DNA from: Streptococcus sp. LYSM12
GTDB taxonomy: Bacteria > Bacillota > Bacilli > Lactobacillales > Streptococcaceae
Direction: 5' to 3'
DNA length: 46,938 bases
Assembly: GCF_004569635.1 (NCBI RefSeq)
Contig: NZ_SPOZ01000020.1
Location: forward strand, 1 to 46,938
Of the stretch, positions 1-8,810 are shown piece after piece. The notes under the pieces are model-generated. The model did not search any database. It was not told the DNA's origin and saw only the letters and a program-made list of their open reading frames with translations. The translations under genes and the position numbers were made by a program. Positions within the stretch are counted from its first letter, which is position 1. Each line of letters begins with the position of its first letter.

Positions 1-50
1 GTGGAAAGCCTTGCTTTCTACTAATCCAGCTGAGCTAGGCTTCCTCCCAT
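1..50 (+). other. Spacer before the first tRNA, with a small hairpin
   Basis: Positions 1-9 and 13-21 form a 9-bp stem with one G-U pair around a CTT loop. There is no 5S rRNA sequence that I recognise here. In streptococci such tRNA clusters usually follow a 16S-23S-5S operon, so this is probably the 5S-to-tRNA processing spacer, but the rRNA lies outside the window. Confidence 0.4.
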
Positions 51-123
51 GGGAGTTTAGCTCAGCTGGGAGAGCATCTGCCTTACAAGCAGAGGGTCAG
101 CGGTTCGATCCCGTTAACTCCCA
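51..123 (+). tRNA. tRNA-Val (UAC)
   Basis: The 73-nt cloverleaf has anticodon TAC inside the stem CTGCC/AGCAG, GTTCGATC in the T arm and a paired GGGAGTT/AACTCCC acceptor. No CCA is encoded, as for all tRNAs of this cluster, so CCA must be added after transcription. Confidence 0.97.
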
Positions 124-128
124 TAATA

Positions 129-201
129 GGTCCCGTAGTGTAGCGGTTATCACGTCGCCCTGTCACGGCGAAGATCGCGGGTTCGAATCCCGTCGGGACC
201 G
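129..201 (+). tRNA. tRNA-Asp (GUC)
   Basis: Acceptor GGTCCCG pairs with CGGGACC. The anticodon GTC sits in a CGCC...GGCG stem and the discriminator is G, as expected for Asp. It lies 5 nt after tRNA-Val, consistent with one polycistronic transcript. Confidence 0.97.
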
Positions 202-242
202 TTAAGATAGTCCGAGGATTATTTTAAGAGACAGATAGGACA

Positions 243-315
243 GACTCGTTAGCTCAGTTGGTAGAGCATTTGACTTTTAATCAAAGGGTCGCTGGTTCGA
301 GCCCAGCACGGGTCA
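243..315 (+). tRNA. tRNA-Lys (UUU)
   Basis: Anticodon TTT sits in a TTTGA...TCAAA stem. The acceptor GACTCGT pairs with ACGGGTC with one T-G pair. Standard 73-nt length. Confidence 0.97.
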
Positions 316-317
316 TT

Positions 318-399
318 GCGGGTTTGGCGGAATTGGCAGACGCACCAGATTTAGGATCTGGCGCTTTCGGGCATGGGGGTTCAAGTCCCTTAACCCGCA
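318..399 (+). tRNA. tRNA-Leu (UAG)
   Basis: This is an 82-nt class II tRNA with a long variable arm. The anticodon TAG sits in CAGAT...ATCTG, and the acceptor GCGGGTT pairs with AACCCGC. Confidence 0.97.
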
Positions 400-411
400 T
401 AGAAAAAATAG

Positions 412-484
412 GCCGGCTTAGCTCAGTTGGTAGAGCATCTGATTTGTAATCAGAGGGTCGCGTGTTCAAGTCATGTAGCCGGCA
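412..484 (+). tRNA. tRNA-Thr (UGU)
   Basis: Anticodon TGT sits in CTGAT...ATCAG. The acceptor GCCGGCT pairs with AGCCGGC. 73 nt. Confidence 0.97.
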
Positions 485-494
485 TAGAGGGAAT

Positions 495-566
495 GCGAAC
501 GTAGTTCAGTGGTAGAACACCACCTTGCCAAGGTGGGGGTCGCGGGTTCGAATCCCGTCGTTCGCT
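495..566 (+). tRNA. tRNA-Gly (GCC)
   Basis: Anticodon GCC sits in CCACC...GGTGG. The acceptor GCGAACG pairs with CGTTCGC and the discriminator is T, as in other Gly tRNAs. Confidence 0.97.
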
Positions 567-573
567 TGAAGAG

Positions 574-657
574 GCCGGGGTGGCGGAACTGGCAGACGCA
601 CAGGACTTAAAATCCTGCGATGGAAACATCGTACCGGTTCGATTCCGGTCCTCGGCA
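574..657 (+). tRNA. tRNA-Leu (UAA)
   Basis: An 84-nt class II tRNA. The anticodon TAA sits in CAGGA...TCCTG and there is a long variable arm (GATG GAAA CATC). Confidence 0.97.
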
Positions 658-664
658 TGAAAGG

Positions 665-738
665 GCACCCTTAGCTCAACTGGATAGAGTACCTGACTAC
701 GAATCAGGCGGTTAGAGGTTCGACTCCTCTAGGGTGCA
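665..738 (+). tRNA. tRNA-Arg (ACG)
   Basis: Anticodon ACG sits in CCTGA...TCAGG. The A at position 34 would be deaminated to inosine by TadA so that all CGN codons except CGG are read. The acceptor GCACCCT pairs with AGGGTGC. Confidence 0.97.
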
Positions 739-790
739 TGACTCGCTTAATGGAAACATTAGGGGAGATTTATTTTTAGTGAGAACGGAT

Positions 791-832
791 ATGACCACTC
801 ATATGTATGGGAAGTAGCTCAGCTTGGTAGAG
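791..832 (+). pseudogene. tRNA-Pro 5' fragment with copied upstream flank
   Basis: GGGAAGTAGCTCAG and GCTTGGTAGAG at 809-832 are identical to the first part of the complete tRNA-Pro at 927-1000. The 11-nt flank TGACCACTCAT is also repeated (792-802 and 910-920). The copy stops before the anticodon arm, so it cannot make a tRNA. It looks like a partial tandem duplication of about 119 bp offset. Confidence 0.75.
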
Positions 833-880
833 CTCAAAGCACGGCTTTGAGGTTGGAGATAGGGATTTACGGCGTAAATC
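833..880 (+). repeat. Two perfect tri-loop hairpins
   Basis: CTCAAAGC-ACG-GCTTTGAG (833-851) and GATTTAC-GGC-GTAAATC (864-880) are perfect inverted repeats with 3-nt loops. They lie between the tRNA-Pro fragment and the complete tRNA-Pro. No T-run follows, so they are not classical terminators. Confidence 0.6.
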
Positions 881-926
881 GTCCTTACAAGTACTCTACA
901 AGTGAGGTCTGACCACTCATTATTTG

Positions 927-1000
927 CGGGAAGTAGCTCAGCTTGGTAGAGTACTTGGTTTGGGACCAAGGTGTCGCAGGTTCGAATCCTGTCTTCCCGA
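927..1000 (+). tRNA. tRNA-Pro (UGG)
   Basis: Anticodon TGG sits in CTTGG...CCAAG. The acceptor CGGGAAG pairs with CTTCCCG, giving the C1-G72 pair typical of Pro. Confidence 0.97.
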
Positions 1001-1010
1001 TTTACATTTT

Positions 1011-1084
1011 GGCGGTGTAGCTCAGCTGGCTAGAGCGTCCGGTTCATACCCGGGAGGTCGGGGGTTCGATCCCCTTCGCCGCTA
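1011..1084 (+). tRNA. tRNA-Met (CAU), elongator
   Basis: Anticodon CAT. The acceptor GGCGGTG pairs with CGCCGCT with a G1-T72 wobble. It lacks the C1-A72 mismatch of the initiator and the C4-G69/C5-G68 pairs of tRNA-Ile2, so elongator Met is the best reading of the three CAT tRNAs here. Confidence 0.85.
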
Positions 1085-1096
1085 TTTGATTATGCT

Positions 1097-1170
1097 GGAC
1101 CTTTAGCTCAGCTGGTTAGAGCTCTCGGCTCATAACCGAGCGGTCGTAGGTTCAAGTCCTACAAGGTCCA
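1097..1170 (+). tRNA. tRNA-Ile2 (CAU, lysidine type)
   Basis: The encoded anticodon is CAT, but the acceptor GGACCTT/AAGGTCC has C4-G69 and C5-G68, known TilS recognition pairs. The wobble C would be changed to lysidine so that AUA is read as Ile. Automatic annotation may call it Met; the Ile2 call is inference from the acceptor stem. Confidence 0.75.
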
Positions 1171-1176
1171 TAATAT

Positions 1177-1266
1177 GGAGGATTACCCAAGTCCGGCTGA
1201 AGGGAACGGTCTTGAAAACCGTCAGGCGTGTAAAAGCGTGCGTGGGTTCGAATCCCACATCCTCCT
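1177..1266 (+). tRNA. tRNA-Ser (UGA)
   Basis: A 90-nt class II tRNA. The anticodon TGA sits in ACGGT...ACCGT and there is a long variable arm. The acceptor GGAGGAT pairs with ATCCTCC. Confidence 0.97.
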
Positions 1267-1385
1267 TAAGTATGAAGGTGTTAGGAACTCCTTATGAAAA
1301 GAGGAAGCGGGCTTAGGGTCTTTGGACTCTAGGAAGTGCTTATCTCCATTAGGGTCTCAGCCTGAATATGATTTTATATGATTAA

Positions 1386-1459
<74 letters not shown>

Positions 1460-1474
1460 TTTGATTGTGGATTT

Positions 1475-1547
1475 GGCTCGGTAGCTCAGTTGGTAGAGCA
1501 ATGGATTGAAGCTCCATGTGTCGGCGGTTCGATTCCGTCTCGCGCCA
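1475..1547 (+). tRNA. tRNA-Phe (GAA)
   Basis: Anticodon GAA sits in ATGGA...TCCAT. The acceptor GGCTCGG faces TCGCGCC, leaving a T4-C69 mismatch and a G7-T66 wobble. All other arms are intact, so I keep it as functional. Confidence 0.93.
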
Positions 1548-1565
1548 TTTATTTAAAAATAAAAT

Positions 1566-1636
1566 GCGGGTGTAGTTTAGTGGTAAAACTACAGCCTTCC
1601 AAGCTGTTGTCGCGAGTTCGATTCTCGTCACCCGCT
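1566..1636 (+). tRNA. tRNA-Gly (UCC)
   Basis: A 71-nt tRNA. The anticodon TCC sits in CAGCC...AGCTG and the acceptor GCGGGTG pairs with CACCCGC. The D loop is short and AT-rich. Confidence 0.97.
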
Positions 1637-1670
1637 TTTGGATTGTATCCAAATACCAAACAAGATGTTT

Positions 1671-1744
<74 letters not shown>

Positions 1745-1753
1745 TTTATAAAT

Positions 1754-1841
1754 GGAGAATTACTCAAGAGGCTGAAGAGGACGGTTTGCTAAATCGTTAG
1801 GTCGGGTAACTGGCGCAAGGGTTCGAATCCCTTATTCTCCG
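1754..1841 (+). tRNA. tRNA-Ser (GCU)
   Basis: An 88-nt class II tRNA with anticodon GCT. The acceptor GGAGAAT pairs with ATTCTCC and the discriminator is G. It is the last tRNA of the cluster. Confidence 0.97.
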
Positions 1842-1847
1842 TTGTTT

Positions 1848-1880
1848 AACGAGATTATCAAATGATATTCTCGTTTTATT
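1848..1880 (+). terminator. Rho-independent terminator of the tRNA cluster
   Basis: AACGAGA-T-TATC and GATA-T-TCTCGTT form a 12-position stem with one T-T mismatch around an AAAT loop, followed by a short T-rich stretch. It ends the tRNA transcript before mreC. Confidence 0.75.
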
Positions 1881-1920
1881 GTATAAAAATTTGTTTGGAT
1901 TGTATGAGGTTAGATAAGAG

Positions 1921-2751
1921 ATGAATAAAGTTGCTAAATTGATTGTTGTAAGTTCAGTACTGTTGGTGTTGTCATTCTCTTTATTGTTCTTGACGGTCAA
2001 TAAACGTTTGGACATTCCCTATGTTTCAAATGGTATTCATAGCTCGCTATCTTATGTCAATCAATTTCTTTCTAAACCCATTCGATTTTTCTCACAACAG
2101 CGTGATGTGATTGCTGAATTGATAGAAACCTATGATGAAAATAAGGAATTGAAAGCCTCTTTAACAGCATTAGAAGGTCAAGTTGCAGAGTTGGATACAA
2201 TCAAAAAAGAAAATGACAGTTTAAGAGAAAGTCTTGGAATGGCGGAGCGTTATGAAGAGAAAGATTTTCTTATAGGCTTGGTATCTGTACGAACACCTGT
2301 TTCTTGGAATACACAGTTGACGATTGATTTAGGAAAAAAAGATGGTCTGACTGAGGAGATGTTAGTGGTATCAAACGGTGGTTTGGTAGGCATTATTGAA
2401 CATATCTATGATGACGTAGCGGATGTCAAGCTGTTATGTAATTTAGATAAAGTCACCAAAATTCCTGTAAAAATTACAGCAGGAAATAATAATATTTATG
2501 GTATTTTAACTGGATACGATACGGATACCAATAGCTTTATTATTAGTCAATTAAATAGTGTTGACGCGATTGCAGTTGGTAGCAATGTAGTCACTAGTGA
2601 TCTGGCTGGAACCACGCCGTCCAATATTCAAATTGGAAAAGTGAGATCTGTTAAGACAAGTAGCAGTGATTTAAATCGTGAGTTATATATTGAGCCGACT
2701 GCGAATTTTTCAAATATTTACTCAGTTTTGGTTGTAGGAGATGGGAAATGA
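1921..2751 (+). CDS. mreC: Rod shape-determining protein MreC
   Basis: MreC is a membrane-anchored scaffold that links the peptidoglycan synthesis machinery to the cell-elongation zone. The 276-aa protein has a single N-terminal membrane segment (about residues 6-26), a charged coiled-coil stretch (about 60-100) rich in Glu and Lys, and a beta-rich extracellular domain, the family order. The length is typical. The start ATG has a weak GAGG about 10 nt upstream. It overlaps mreD by 4 nt (ATGA), so the two are co-translated. In ovoid streptococci MreC acts in peripheral wall growth. Confidence 0.95.
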   Translation: MNKVAKLIVVSSVLLVLSFSLLFLTVNKRLDIPYVSNGIHSSLSYVNQFLSKPIRFFSQQRDVIAELIETYDENKELKASLTALEGQVAELDTIKKENDSLRESLGMAERYEEKDFLIGLVSVRTPVSWNTQLTIDLGKKDGLTEEMLVVSNGGLVGIIEHIYDDVADVKLLCNLDKVTKIPVKITAGNNNIYGILTGYDTDTNSFIISQLNSVDAIAVGSNVVTSDLAGTTPSNIQIGKVRSVKTSSSDLNRELYIEPTANFSNIYSVLVVGDGK

Positions 2752-3254
2752 AAAACTATGTAAAGTATCTAATTCCTTTCCTTTTGCTTCTATCTTTGGT
2801 GATAGATGGGCAGTTATCTACCTTGTTTATTAATTTGACACCAGGCATCATTTATATATCAAGTTATCTTTTATTGATTCTAGGGCTGTTTTCCGTTCTT
2901 TATGTTCCTACTTTTTACAATGTTGCCATGTTTACAATAATTGGTTTCTTATATGATATTTATTATTTGAATGTATTAGGTGTCTTTGTAATCTTATTTC
3001 CGTTAGTGATTTATTTGATTGATTATTTCTATCAGAGTTTAAAGTTTAAGCGGGTAACCAATCATATTATTCTATTAGTTGTGGTCTTTGTAGTCGAATT
3101 TGGAGCATTCTTATTTGCTCGCTTGTTTGAATTAACCAATTTGTCTATGTTTATCTTCGTAGTGTATAGTTTGGTACCAACTTTGGTCTTCAATTCTCTT
3201 TTATTAGTGATGTTGCAGCCAGTATTAGAGAAGTTCTTTATATATCACAAATAA
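2748..3254 (+). CDS. mreD: Rod shape-determining membrane protein MreD
   Basis: MreD is a small polytopic membrane partner of MreC in peripheral peptidoglycan synthesis. The 168-aa protein is almost entirely hydrophobic, with about five membrane segments separated by short basic loops, as expected for MreD. Sequence conservation in this family is low, so the call rests on the membrane pattern, length and the 4-nt overlap with mreC. A terminator follows directly and separates it from pcsB. Confidence 0.92.
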   Translation: MKNYVKYLIPFLLLLSLVIDGQLSTLFINLTPGIIYISSYLLLILGLFSVLYVPTFYNVAMFTIIGFLYDIYYLNVLGVFVILFPLVIYLIDYFYQSLKFKRVTNHIILLVVVFVVEFGAFLFARLFELTNLSMFIFVVYSLVPTLVFNSLLLVMLQPVLEKFFIYHK

Positions 3255-3264
3255 GACATCAAAA

Positions 3265-3281
3265 TGTAATAATCGCGTAAT
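3265..3281 (+). promoter_or_regulatory. Candidate WalR (VicR) box before pcsB
   Basis: TGTAAT, five bases, then CGTAAT matches the direct-repeat consensus TGTWAH-N5-TGTWAH with one mismatch. pcsB is a known essential WalRK target in streptococci. The site overlaps the left arm of the mreD terminator. A TAGAAT (3303) or TATAGT (3311) could serve as -10; no good -35 is visible, fitting an activator-dependent promoter. Confidence 0.45.
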
Positions 3282-3300
3282 ATATTTACGCGATTTTTTT
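3271..3300 (+). terminator. Terminator after mreD
   Basis: AATCGCGTAA and TTACGCGATT form a strong stem with a short AT loop, followed by a run of T. Confidence 0.9.
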
Positions 3301-3345
3301 GGTAGAATGATATAGTCAGAAAGAGCAGAGGAGTTTAACAAACCT

Positions 3346-4530
3346 ATGAAGAAAAAAATCTTAGCAAGTTTGCTGGTAAGTACCATTGTTTTAACAACTG
3401 TTGAAAATGTATCAATGGTTAAAGCAGATGATACAGATAGCAAGATTGTAGCTCAAGATAACAAGATTAAAGAAATTGCGAATCAACAGGCTAGTGCGCA
3501 GGCACAGGTTGATGAAATCCAAGCAAAGGTTGACTCTATTGTTGCAGAACAATCGAGCTTGACAGCTGAAAATGAGCGTTTGCAAGCAGAGTCACAAGCC
3601 TTGAGTGCAGAAATTGAGAAATTAGCTGGTGATATTGTTTCACGTGACGAAGCCTTGAAAAAGCAAGCTCGTAGTGCGCAGACGGATGGTTCAGCAACTA
3701 GCTATATCAATACTATTTTAGATTCAAAATCAATTATTGATGCTGTATCTCGTGTGAATGCTATGCGTGAAATTGTTGCAGCGAATAATCGGATGCTTGA
3801 GCAACAAAAAGCAGATAAAGAAGCAATTTCAGAAAAGCAAAAGTCCAATCAAGAAGCAATCAATGTGGTTGAGGCAAACTGGAAAAAATTGGATGATGCT
3901 TCACAAGAGCTAAATACTCAAAAAGCAGCTTTGAAGGTGGCGCAACTGACTCTTGCAGCTGAAAAAGCGACAGCAGAAGATGAAAAGCAAGCCTTGATTG
4001 AAGAAAAAGCCGCAGCGCAAGCTGCAGCACAGGCAGCGGCTGCAGCACAAGCAGCTTATCAAGCGCAACAAATGGCAGTAGCACAGCAACAACAACAGCA
4101 GCCAGTTGTAACGAATCTGGTAGCGAGCACGCCTGCTCCTCAAGTAAGCGCAACAGTTTCTACAGGAAGTGTTGCAGCGACACCAGTTCGCCAACCCGTT
4201 ACTTATGATGCGAACAATACTTATCCAGTTGGTCAGTGTACTTGGGGTGTAAAACAAGTAGCTACTTGGGTTGGAAACTATTGGGGTAATGCGAATCAAT
4301 GGTTGTATTCAGCATCTGCAGCAGGTTTCCGTACAGGTTCTACTCCACAAGTTGGAGCGGTTGCAGTTTGGACTTCAGGTTCTTACGGTCACGTAGCGGT
4401 TGTTACAGAAGTGAATGGTTCACAAATTCGAGTTGTTGAATCGAACTATGCAGGTAACCAATATATAGCTGATTTCCGTGGATTGTTTAATCCAGCAGCT
4501 GATGGTGTAGCAGGATACATTTATCCGTAA
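3346..4530 (+). CDS. pcsB: Secreted peptidoglycan hydrolase PcsB (CHAP domain)
   Basis: PcsB splits peptidoglycan at the septum during cell separation and is activated by the FtsEX complex. The 394-aa protein has a signal peptide ending near Ala27, a long coiled coil (about residues 30-225) rich in Gln, Glu and Ala, an Ala/Gln/Pro/Thr-rich linker (about 225-285) with a short poly-Gln run, and a C-terminal CHAP domain. The CHAP catalytic Cys298 (GQCTWG) and His349 (YGHVAV) are present, with Glu365/Asn367 as likely third residues. It stands as a single gene with its own promoter and a candidate WalR box. Confidence 0.95.
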   Translation: MKKKILASLLVSTIVLTTVENVSMVKADDTDSKIVAQDNKIKEIANQQASAQAQVDEIQAKVDSIVAEQSSLTAENERLQAESQALSAEIEKLAGDIVSRDEALKKQARSAQTDGSATSYINTILDSKSIIDAVSRVNAMREIVAANNRMLEQQKADKEAISEKQKSNQEAINVVEANWKKLDDASQELNTQKAALKVAQLTLAAEKATAEDEKQALIEEKAAAQAAAQAAAAAQAAYQAQQMAVAQQQQQQPVVTNLVASTPAPQVSATVSTGSVAATPVRQPVTYDANNTYPVGQCTWGVKQVATWVGNYWGNANQWLYSASAAGFRTGSTPQVGAVAVWTSGSYGHVAVVTEVNGSQIRVVESNYAGNQYIADFRGLFNPAADGVAGYIYP

Positions 4531-4596
4531 TAGAATAGGTAACAAACCTTGGAGTAATCTGAGGTTTTTTCCTTGGTTGTTTGATTTGATTTTTGT

Positions 4597-4625
4597 TTGA
4601 AAATTGTTTTAAAAAGGGTTAAAAT
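4597..4625 (+). promoter_or_regulatory. Promoter of prs
   Basis: TTGAAA, a 17-nt spacer and TAAAAT form a good sigma-A promoter. The prs start with its AGGAGG lies 30 nt further on. A weak hairpin (AACCT...AGGTT then T-run, about 4541-4570) before it may end the pcsB transcript. Confidence 0.8.
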
Positions 4626-4654
4626 AGTAAGGTAAAAATAAATAGGAGGCTGTC

Positions 4655-5623
4655 ATGGCATTTTCTGACATAAAGTTGTTTGCCCTTAGTTCAAATCAAA
4701 AGTTAGCAACGAAAGTTGCAGAGAAAATGGGAATTTCTTTAGGGAGGTCTACCGTTCGTCAATTTTCAGACGGTGAAATTCAGGTGAATATTGAAGAGTC
4801 TATCCGTGGGAGACATGTGTATATTCTTCAATCAACTAGTTCTCCAGTAAATGATCATTTAATGGAGATTTTGATTATGGTAGATGCTTTGAAACGGGCA
4901 TCTGCAGAGTCAGTAAATGTCGTTATTCCTTATTATGGCTATGCACGTCAGGATCGTAAAGCACGTGCGCGGGAACCCATTACATCTAAGTTGGTTGCCA
5001 ATATGTTAGAGATTGCAGGTGTCGATCGATTATTAACAATTGATTTGCACGCAGCGCAGATTCAAGGTTTCTTTGATATTCCGGTAGATCACTTGATGGG
5101 AGCGCCTTTGATTGCAGATTACTTCGAGCGACGTGGCATGGTCGGGGATGGATATGTGGTGGTATCTCCTGACCATGGTGGTGTAACGCGTGCACGTAAG
5201 TTAGCACAATTCTTGAAGACACCGATTGCCATTATTGATAAACGTCGTAGTGTTGATAAGATGAATACATCAGAAGTGATGAATATTATCGGAAATATTG
5301 AGGGCAAGACTTGTATCTTAATTGATGATATGATTGATACAGCAGGAACGATTTGCCATGCAGCGGATGCTTTGGCAGAAGCTGGTGCAGTAGAAGTTTA
5401 TGCTTCATGTACCCATCCTGTCTTGTCTGGACCTGCCATGGAAAATATCCAAAACTCTGCAATTAAGAAATTGGTCGTATTGGATACAATTGAAATTCCT
5501 GAGGCTCGTTTGATTGATAAGATTGAATGGATTTCAACAGCGGATCTATTGGCTGAAGCAATCATTCGAATTCATGAAAAGCGTCCATTGTCACCTTTAT
5601 TTGAAACAATCAAGGATAAATAA
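4655..5623 (+). CDS. prs: Ribose-phosphate pyrophosphokinase (PRPP synthetase)
   Basis: Prs makes PRPP from ribose 5-phosphate and ATP in the cytoplasm. PRPP feeds the purine genes that follow in this window, as well as pyrimidine, His, Trp and NAD synthesis. The 322-aa length is standard class I. Visible motifs are the N-terminal FSDGEIQV stretch, the ATP loop region [11 protein letters not shown] (about 105) and the PRPP-binding loop DDMIDTAGT at residues 224-232. It has a clear AGGAGG ribosome site and its own promoter and terminator. Confidence 0.97.
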   Translation: MAFSDIKLFALSSNQKLATKVAEKMGISLGRSTVRQFSDGEIQVNIEESIRGRHVYILQSTSSPVNDHLMEILIMVDALKRASAESVNVVIPYYGYARQDRKARAREPITSKLVANMLEIAGVDRLLTIDLHAAQIQGFFDIPVDHLMGAPLIADYFERRGMVGDGYVVVSPDHGGVTRARKLAQFLKTPIAIIDKRRSVDKMNTSEVMNIIGNIEGKTCILIDDMIDTAGTICHAADALAEAGAVEVYASCTHPVLSGPAMENIQNSAIKKLVVLDTIEIPEARLIDKIEWISTADLLAEAIIRIHEKRPLSPLFETIKDK

Positions 5624-5626
5624 GAA

Positions 5627-5660
5627 GAATAGACTGAAGCGTCGCTTCAGTCTATTCTTT
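5627..5660 (+). terminator. Terminator after prs
   Basis: GAATAGACTGAAGC and its exact inverse form a perfect 14-bp stem with a GTC loop, followed by TTT. The stem has A-rich and T-rich flanks, so it may also work for transcripts from the opposite side. Confidence 0.9.
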
Positions 5661-5671
5661 ATGTTGTAAAC

Positions 5672-5700
5672 TTTTTCTTAATTGAAAATAGTGGTATAAT
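5672..5700 (+). promoter_or_regulatory. Extended -10 promoter before the aminotransferase
   Basis: TGGTATAAT is an extended -10 (TGN-TATAAT) at 5692-5700. The -35 (TTTTTC, 5672-5677) is poor. The transcript would carry a leader of about 155 nt that contains a diverged MITE copy. Confidence 0.6.
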
Positions 5701-5734
5701 GTGATAGAGCAATCTATTTCATCAATAGAAATGT

Positions 5735-5836
5735 ATTTTATCGTTATTCAGTTTACCGTTTACTACTTTGTCAGCTAGGTTTGCCGTACTTAGCATAACC
5801 TTGTAGTTCGTTGGTTAGTACTAAAAGACTGGTAGC
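5735..5836 (+). repeat. Diverged RUP-like MITE, copy A
   Basis: The segment shares TTTGCCGTACT, GTTCGTTGGTTAGTACTAAA and AAAAGACT with the better copies at 9868 and 18954. The end inverted repeats are worn (GACTGGTAG instead of GACTATAG). It lies in the 5' leader of the aminotransferase gene. Confidence 0.55.
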
Positions 5837-5861
5837 GTATGAGTGAATAGAGAGGTGAGAG

Positions 5862-7040
5862 ATGGACTTATATCATCGTTTTAATCAGAATTTGAATCGG
5901 ATTGAAGTGTCAATGATTCGTCAGTTTGATCAAGCCATTTCAGATATCCCTGGTATTTTAAAGTTAACTTTGGGAGAACCCGATTTTACAACACCAGATC
6001 ATATTAAGGAAGTAGCGAAAGCTGCCATTGATGCTAATCAGAGCTATTATACGGGTATGGCAGGTCTATTCGAATTGCGACAAGTAGCAGCTGAATTTGT
6101 CGCTGAAAAATACAACTTATCTTACAATCCTATGAGTGAAATATTGGTGACAATTGGTGCGACTGAAGCCTTGTCTGCTAGCTTGGTAGCCATTTTGGAG
6201 CCGGGAGACACAGTATTGTTGCCAGCGCCTGCTTATCCTGGTTATGAACCGATTGTCAATATGGTGGGAGCAGACATTGTTGAAATTGACACGACAGCAA
6301 CTGCTTTTGTCTTGACACCTGAGGTGTTGGAACAAGCGATTGCTGAGCAGGGAGATAAACTCAAGGCGGTCATTTTGAATTATCCCACGAATCCTACAGG
6401 GGTGACTTACTCTCGGGAACAGATTCAAGCTTTTGCAGAGGTCTTGAAGAAATATCCCATTTTTGTCTTATCAGACGAGGTTTATGCAGAATTGACTTAT
6501 ACAGGAGAGCCTCATGTATCGATTGCGGAGTTCTTGCCAGAACAGACGATTTTAATTCAAGGGTTGTCTAAATCACACGCCATGACAGGGTGGCGGATTG
6601 GCTTGATTATGTCGTGTGCTGAGATTATCAGTCAGGTGATTAAAAGTCACCAGTATTTGGTAACTGCCGCAGCGACAGCCATGCAGTATGGTGCTTTAGA
6701 AGCCTTAAAAAATGGAAAGGAAGATGCCTTTCCTATGTGTCAAGAATATGTTAAACGTAGGGATTATCTGATTGAGAAGATGACGGCACTTGGCTTTAAA
6801 ATCATCAAGCCAGATGGTGCGTTTTATATCTTTGCTAAGATTCCAGACGGCTACAATCAAGATTCCTTTCATTTCTTACAAGAACTTGCCCGGAAAAAGG
6901 CTGTTGCCTTTATCCCTGGTGCGGCCTTTGGTCAGTACGGAGAGGGATATATTCGGATTTCTTATGCGGCTAGCATGGAGACGATTGAGCAGGCAATGGT
7001 GCGATTGAAAGAATTTATGGCGGATTATGGAACGGATTGA
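5862..7040 (+). CDS. araT: Aromatic-type aminotransferase, PLP-dependent (class I/II)
   Basis: The enzyme transfers amino groups between amino acids, probably aromatic ones, and 2-oxoacids, using pyridoxal phosphate. The 392-aa protein has the fold type I motifs: LGEPDFTTP near residue 38, [11 protein letters not shown] near 170, [10 protein letters not shown] near 205, and the PLP lysine Lys237 in [14 protein letters not shown]. The start has AGAGGTGAG upstream. It overlaps recO by 14 nt. The exact amino acid specificity is inferred from the usual place of this gene before recO in streptococci and could be broader. Confidence 0.88.
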   Translation: MDLYHRFNQNLNRIEVSMIRQFDQAISDIPGILKLTLGEPDFTTPDHIKEVAKAAIDANQSYYTGMAGLFELRQVAAEFVAEKYNLSYNPMSEILVTIGATEALSASLVAILEPGDTVLLPAPAYPGYEPIVNMVGADIVEIDTTATAFVLTPEVLEQAIAEQGDKLKAVILNYPTNPTGVTYSREQIQAFAEVLKKYPIFVLSDEVYAELTYTGEPHVSIAEFLPEQTILIQGLSKSHAMTGWRIGLIMSCAEIISQVIKSHQYLVTAAATAMQYGALEALKNGKEDAFPMCQEYVKRRDYLIEKMTALGFKIIKPDGAFYIFAKIPDGYNQDSFHFLQELARKKAVAFIPGAAFGQYGEGYIRISYAASMETIEQAMVRLKEFMADYGTD

Positions 7041-7806
7041 AACAAGCGGAATTGTTCTCTATAATCGAGACTTCCGTGAAGCGGATAAACTGGTCAAAAT
7101 TTTTACCGAGCAGGCAGGAAAAAGGATGTTTTTCGTGAAACATGTTGCTAAATCCAAATTGACTGCTGCGATTCAGCCATTAACCTATGCGGAGTTTATT
7201 GTCAAAATCAATGAGGATGGACTGAGCTATATCGAGGATTTTCATCAGGTTCAGCCCTTTCGGCAACTTAATCAGGATATTTTTTGTTTGAGTTATGCGA
7301 CTTACGTTCTTGCTCTAGCAGATGCTTGTGTGCAGGACAAAATTCATGATGCGTCCTTGTTTACTTTTTTGATTAAGACTTTGGAGCTGATGGAGTCGGG
7401 ATTGGATTATGAGATTTTGACTAATATTTTTGAAGTGCAACTGCTGGGACGATTTGGTGTATCGTTGAATGTACATGAATGTGTCTTCTGTCATCGTGTG
7501 GGGTTGCCTTTTGATTATTCTTATAAATACTCAGGGGTGTTATGTCCGCAACACTATCATGAAGATGAGAGACGCCTACATCTGGATCCCAATGTTCTCT
7601 ACCTGATTGATCAATTTCAGGCGATTTCCTTTGAGGAATTGGAGAGGATTTCGGTCAAGGATGAGATGAAGTCCAAATTGCGACTTTTTATCGATCAACT
7701 CTATGAAGAGTATGTGGGTATTCATCTAAAATCAAAGAAATTTATTGATGACCTGTCTTCCTGGGGGCAGTTAATGAAACAAACAGAAAATGAGGAATTA
7801 AAATGA
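7027..7806 (+). CDS. recO: DNA repair protein RecO
   Basis: RecO works with RecF and RecR to load RecA on SSB-coated gaps and anneals single strands. The 259-aa protein has the N-terminal OB fold ([16 protein letters not shown] at about residues 8-23) and a C-terminal helical part with zinc-ligand-like residues Cys152, Cys155, Cys173 and nearby His176. The start lies inside the end of the aminotransferase gene, and its last bases overlap plsX as ATGA, so translation is tightly coupled. Confidence 0.95.
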   Translation: MERIETSGIVLYNRDFREADKLVKIFTEQAGKRMFFVKHVAKSKLTAAIQPLTYAEFIVKINEDGLSYIEDFHQVQPFRQLNQDIFCLSYATYVLALADACVQDKIHDASLFTFLIKTLELMESGLDYEILTNIFEVQLLGRFGVSLNVHECVFCHRVGLPFDYSYKYSGVLCPQHYHEDERRLHLDPNVLYLIDQFQAISFEELERISVKDEMKSKLRLFIDQLYEEYVGIHLKSKKFIDDLSSWGQLMKQTENEELK

Positions 7807-8810
7807 AACGTATTGCTGTTGATGCAATGGGGGGAGATCATGCTCCGCAAGCGATTATAGAGGGGATTAATCAGGCACTAGCTGCTTTTTCTGATATTGA
7901 AATCCAGCTGTATGGAGATGAGAGAAAAATTAAACCTCTTTTGACTAGCATGGACCGAGTCTCCATTATTCATACGGAGGAGAAGATTGAGTCAAACGAC
8001 GAGCCCGTTAAGGCCATTCGTCGTAAGAAAAATTCTTCTATGGTGCTTGCGACCAAGGCTGTTAAGACAGGGGAGGCGGATGCTGTTTTATCTGCTGGAA
8101 ATACAGGGGCTCTTCTTGCTGCGGGTGTATTTATCGTTGGGCGTTTGAAGCAAATTGACCGTCCGGGCTTGTTGTCAAGCTTACCGACTATGGACGGGAA
8201 AGGATTTGATATGATGGATTTGGGAGCTAATGCAGAGAATACGGCTCATCATTTGCATCAATATGCGATTTTGGGGTCTTTCTATGCCCAGTATGTTCGA
8301 GGAATTGCTCGTCCACGTGTCGCCTTGTTGAACAATGGAACAGAAGAATCAAAAGGAACACCTGTTCATAAGGAAGCTTATGAGTTGCTTTTACACGATA
8401 AATCGATTCATTTTATTGGCAATATCGAGGCTCGTGAGTTATTAAATGGTGTTGCAGATGTGGTAGTGACGGATGGTTTCACGGGAAACGCTGTCCTCAA
8501 AACGATTGAAGGAACAGCAAAAAGCATTCTCAGTCAGCTAACTTCAGCTATCAAAAATGGTGGCTTGCTGGCTAAAATTGGTGGTCTGCTCTTGAAGCCA
8601 ACGTTGAAATCTGCTCTTGGGGCGCTTGACTACAAAAAAGCAGGAGGGGCGGTGCTTTTGGGGTTAAAAGCTCCTGTCATAAAAGCGCACGGATCAAGTG
8701 ATGCAGCAGCAGTCTACCATACGGTTCGTCAGATTAGAACCATGCTAGAAGCCGATATTGTCGATAAATCGGTCGATTATTTTTCACATGAGGAGGAAAC
8801 TCGTGACTAA
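7803..8810 (+). CDS. plsX: Phosphate acyltransferase PlsX
   Basis: PlsX converts acyl-ACP to acyl phosphate, the donor for PlsY in the first step of phospholipid synthesis, on the inner membrane face. The 335-aa protein begins with the family motif [11 protein letters not shown] and carries [20 protein letters not shown] and [10 protein letters not shown]. It overlaps recO by 4 nt at its start and the acyl carrier gene by 8 nt at its end, which links substrate carrier and enzyme. Confidence 0.97.
   Translation: MKRIAVDAMGGDHAPQAIIEGINQALAAFSDIEIQLYGDERKIKPLLTSMDRVSIIHTEEKIESNDEPVKAIRRKKNSSMVLATKAVKTGEADAVLSAGNTGALLAAGVFIVGRLKQIDRPGLLSSLPTMDGKGFDMMDLGANAENTAHHLHQYAILGSFYAQYVRGIARPRVALLNNGTEESKGTPVHKEAYELLLHDKSIHFIGNIEARELLNGVADVVVTDGFTGNAVLKTIEGTAKSILSQLTSAIKNGGLLAKIGGLLLKPTLKSALGALDYKKAGGAVLLGLKAPVIKAHGSSDAAAVYHTVRQIRTMLEADIVDKSVDYFSHEEETRD

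Noticed and set aside
1097..1170. A second elongator tRNA-Met
   Set aside because: The acceptor stem has C4-G69 and C5-G68, which fit lysidine-modified tRNA-Ile2 better.
3860..4299. Long minus-strand frames over pcsB
   Set aside because: They are shadows of the repetitive Ala/Gln codons of pcsB.
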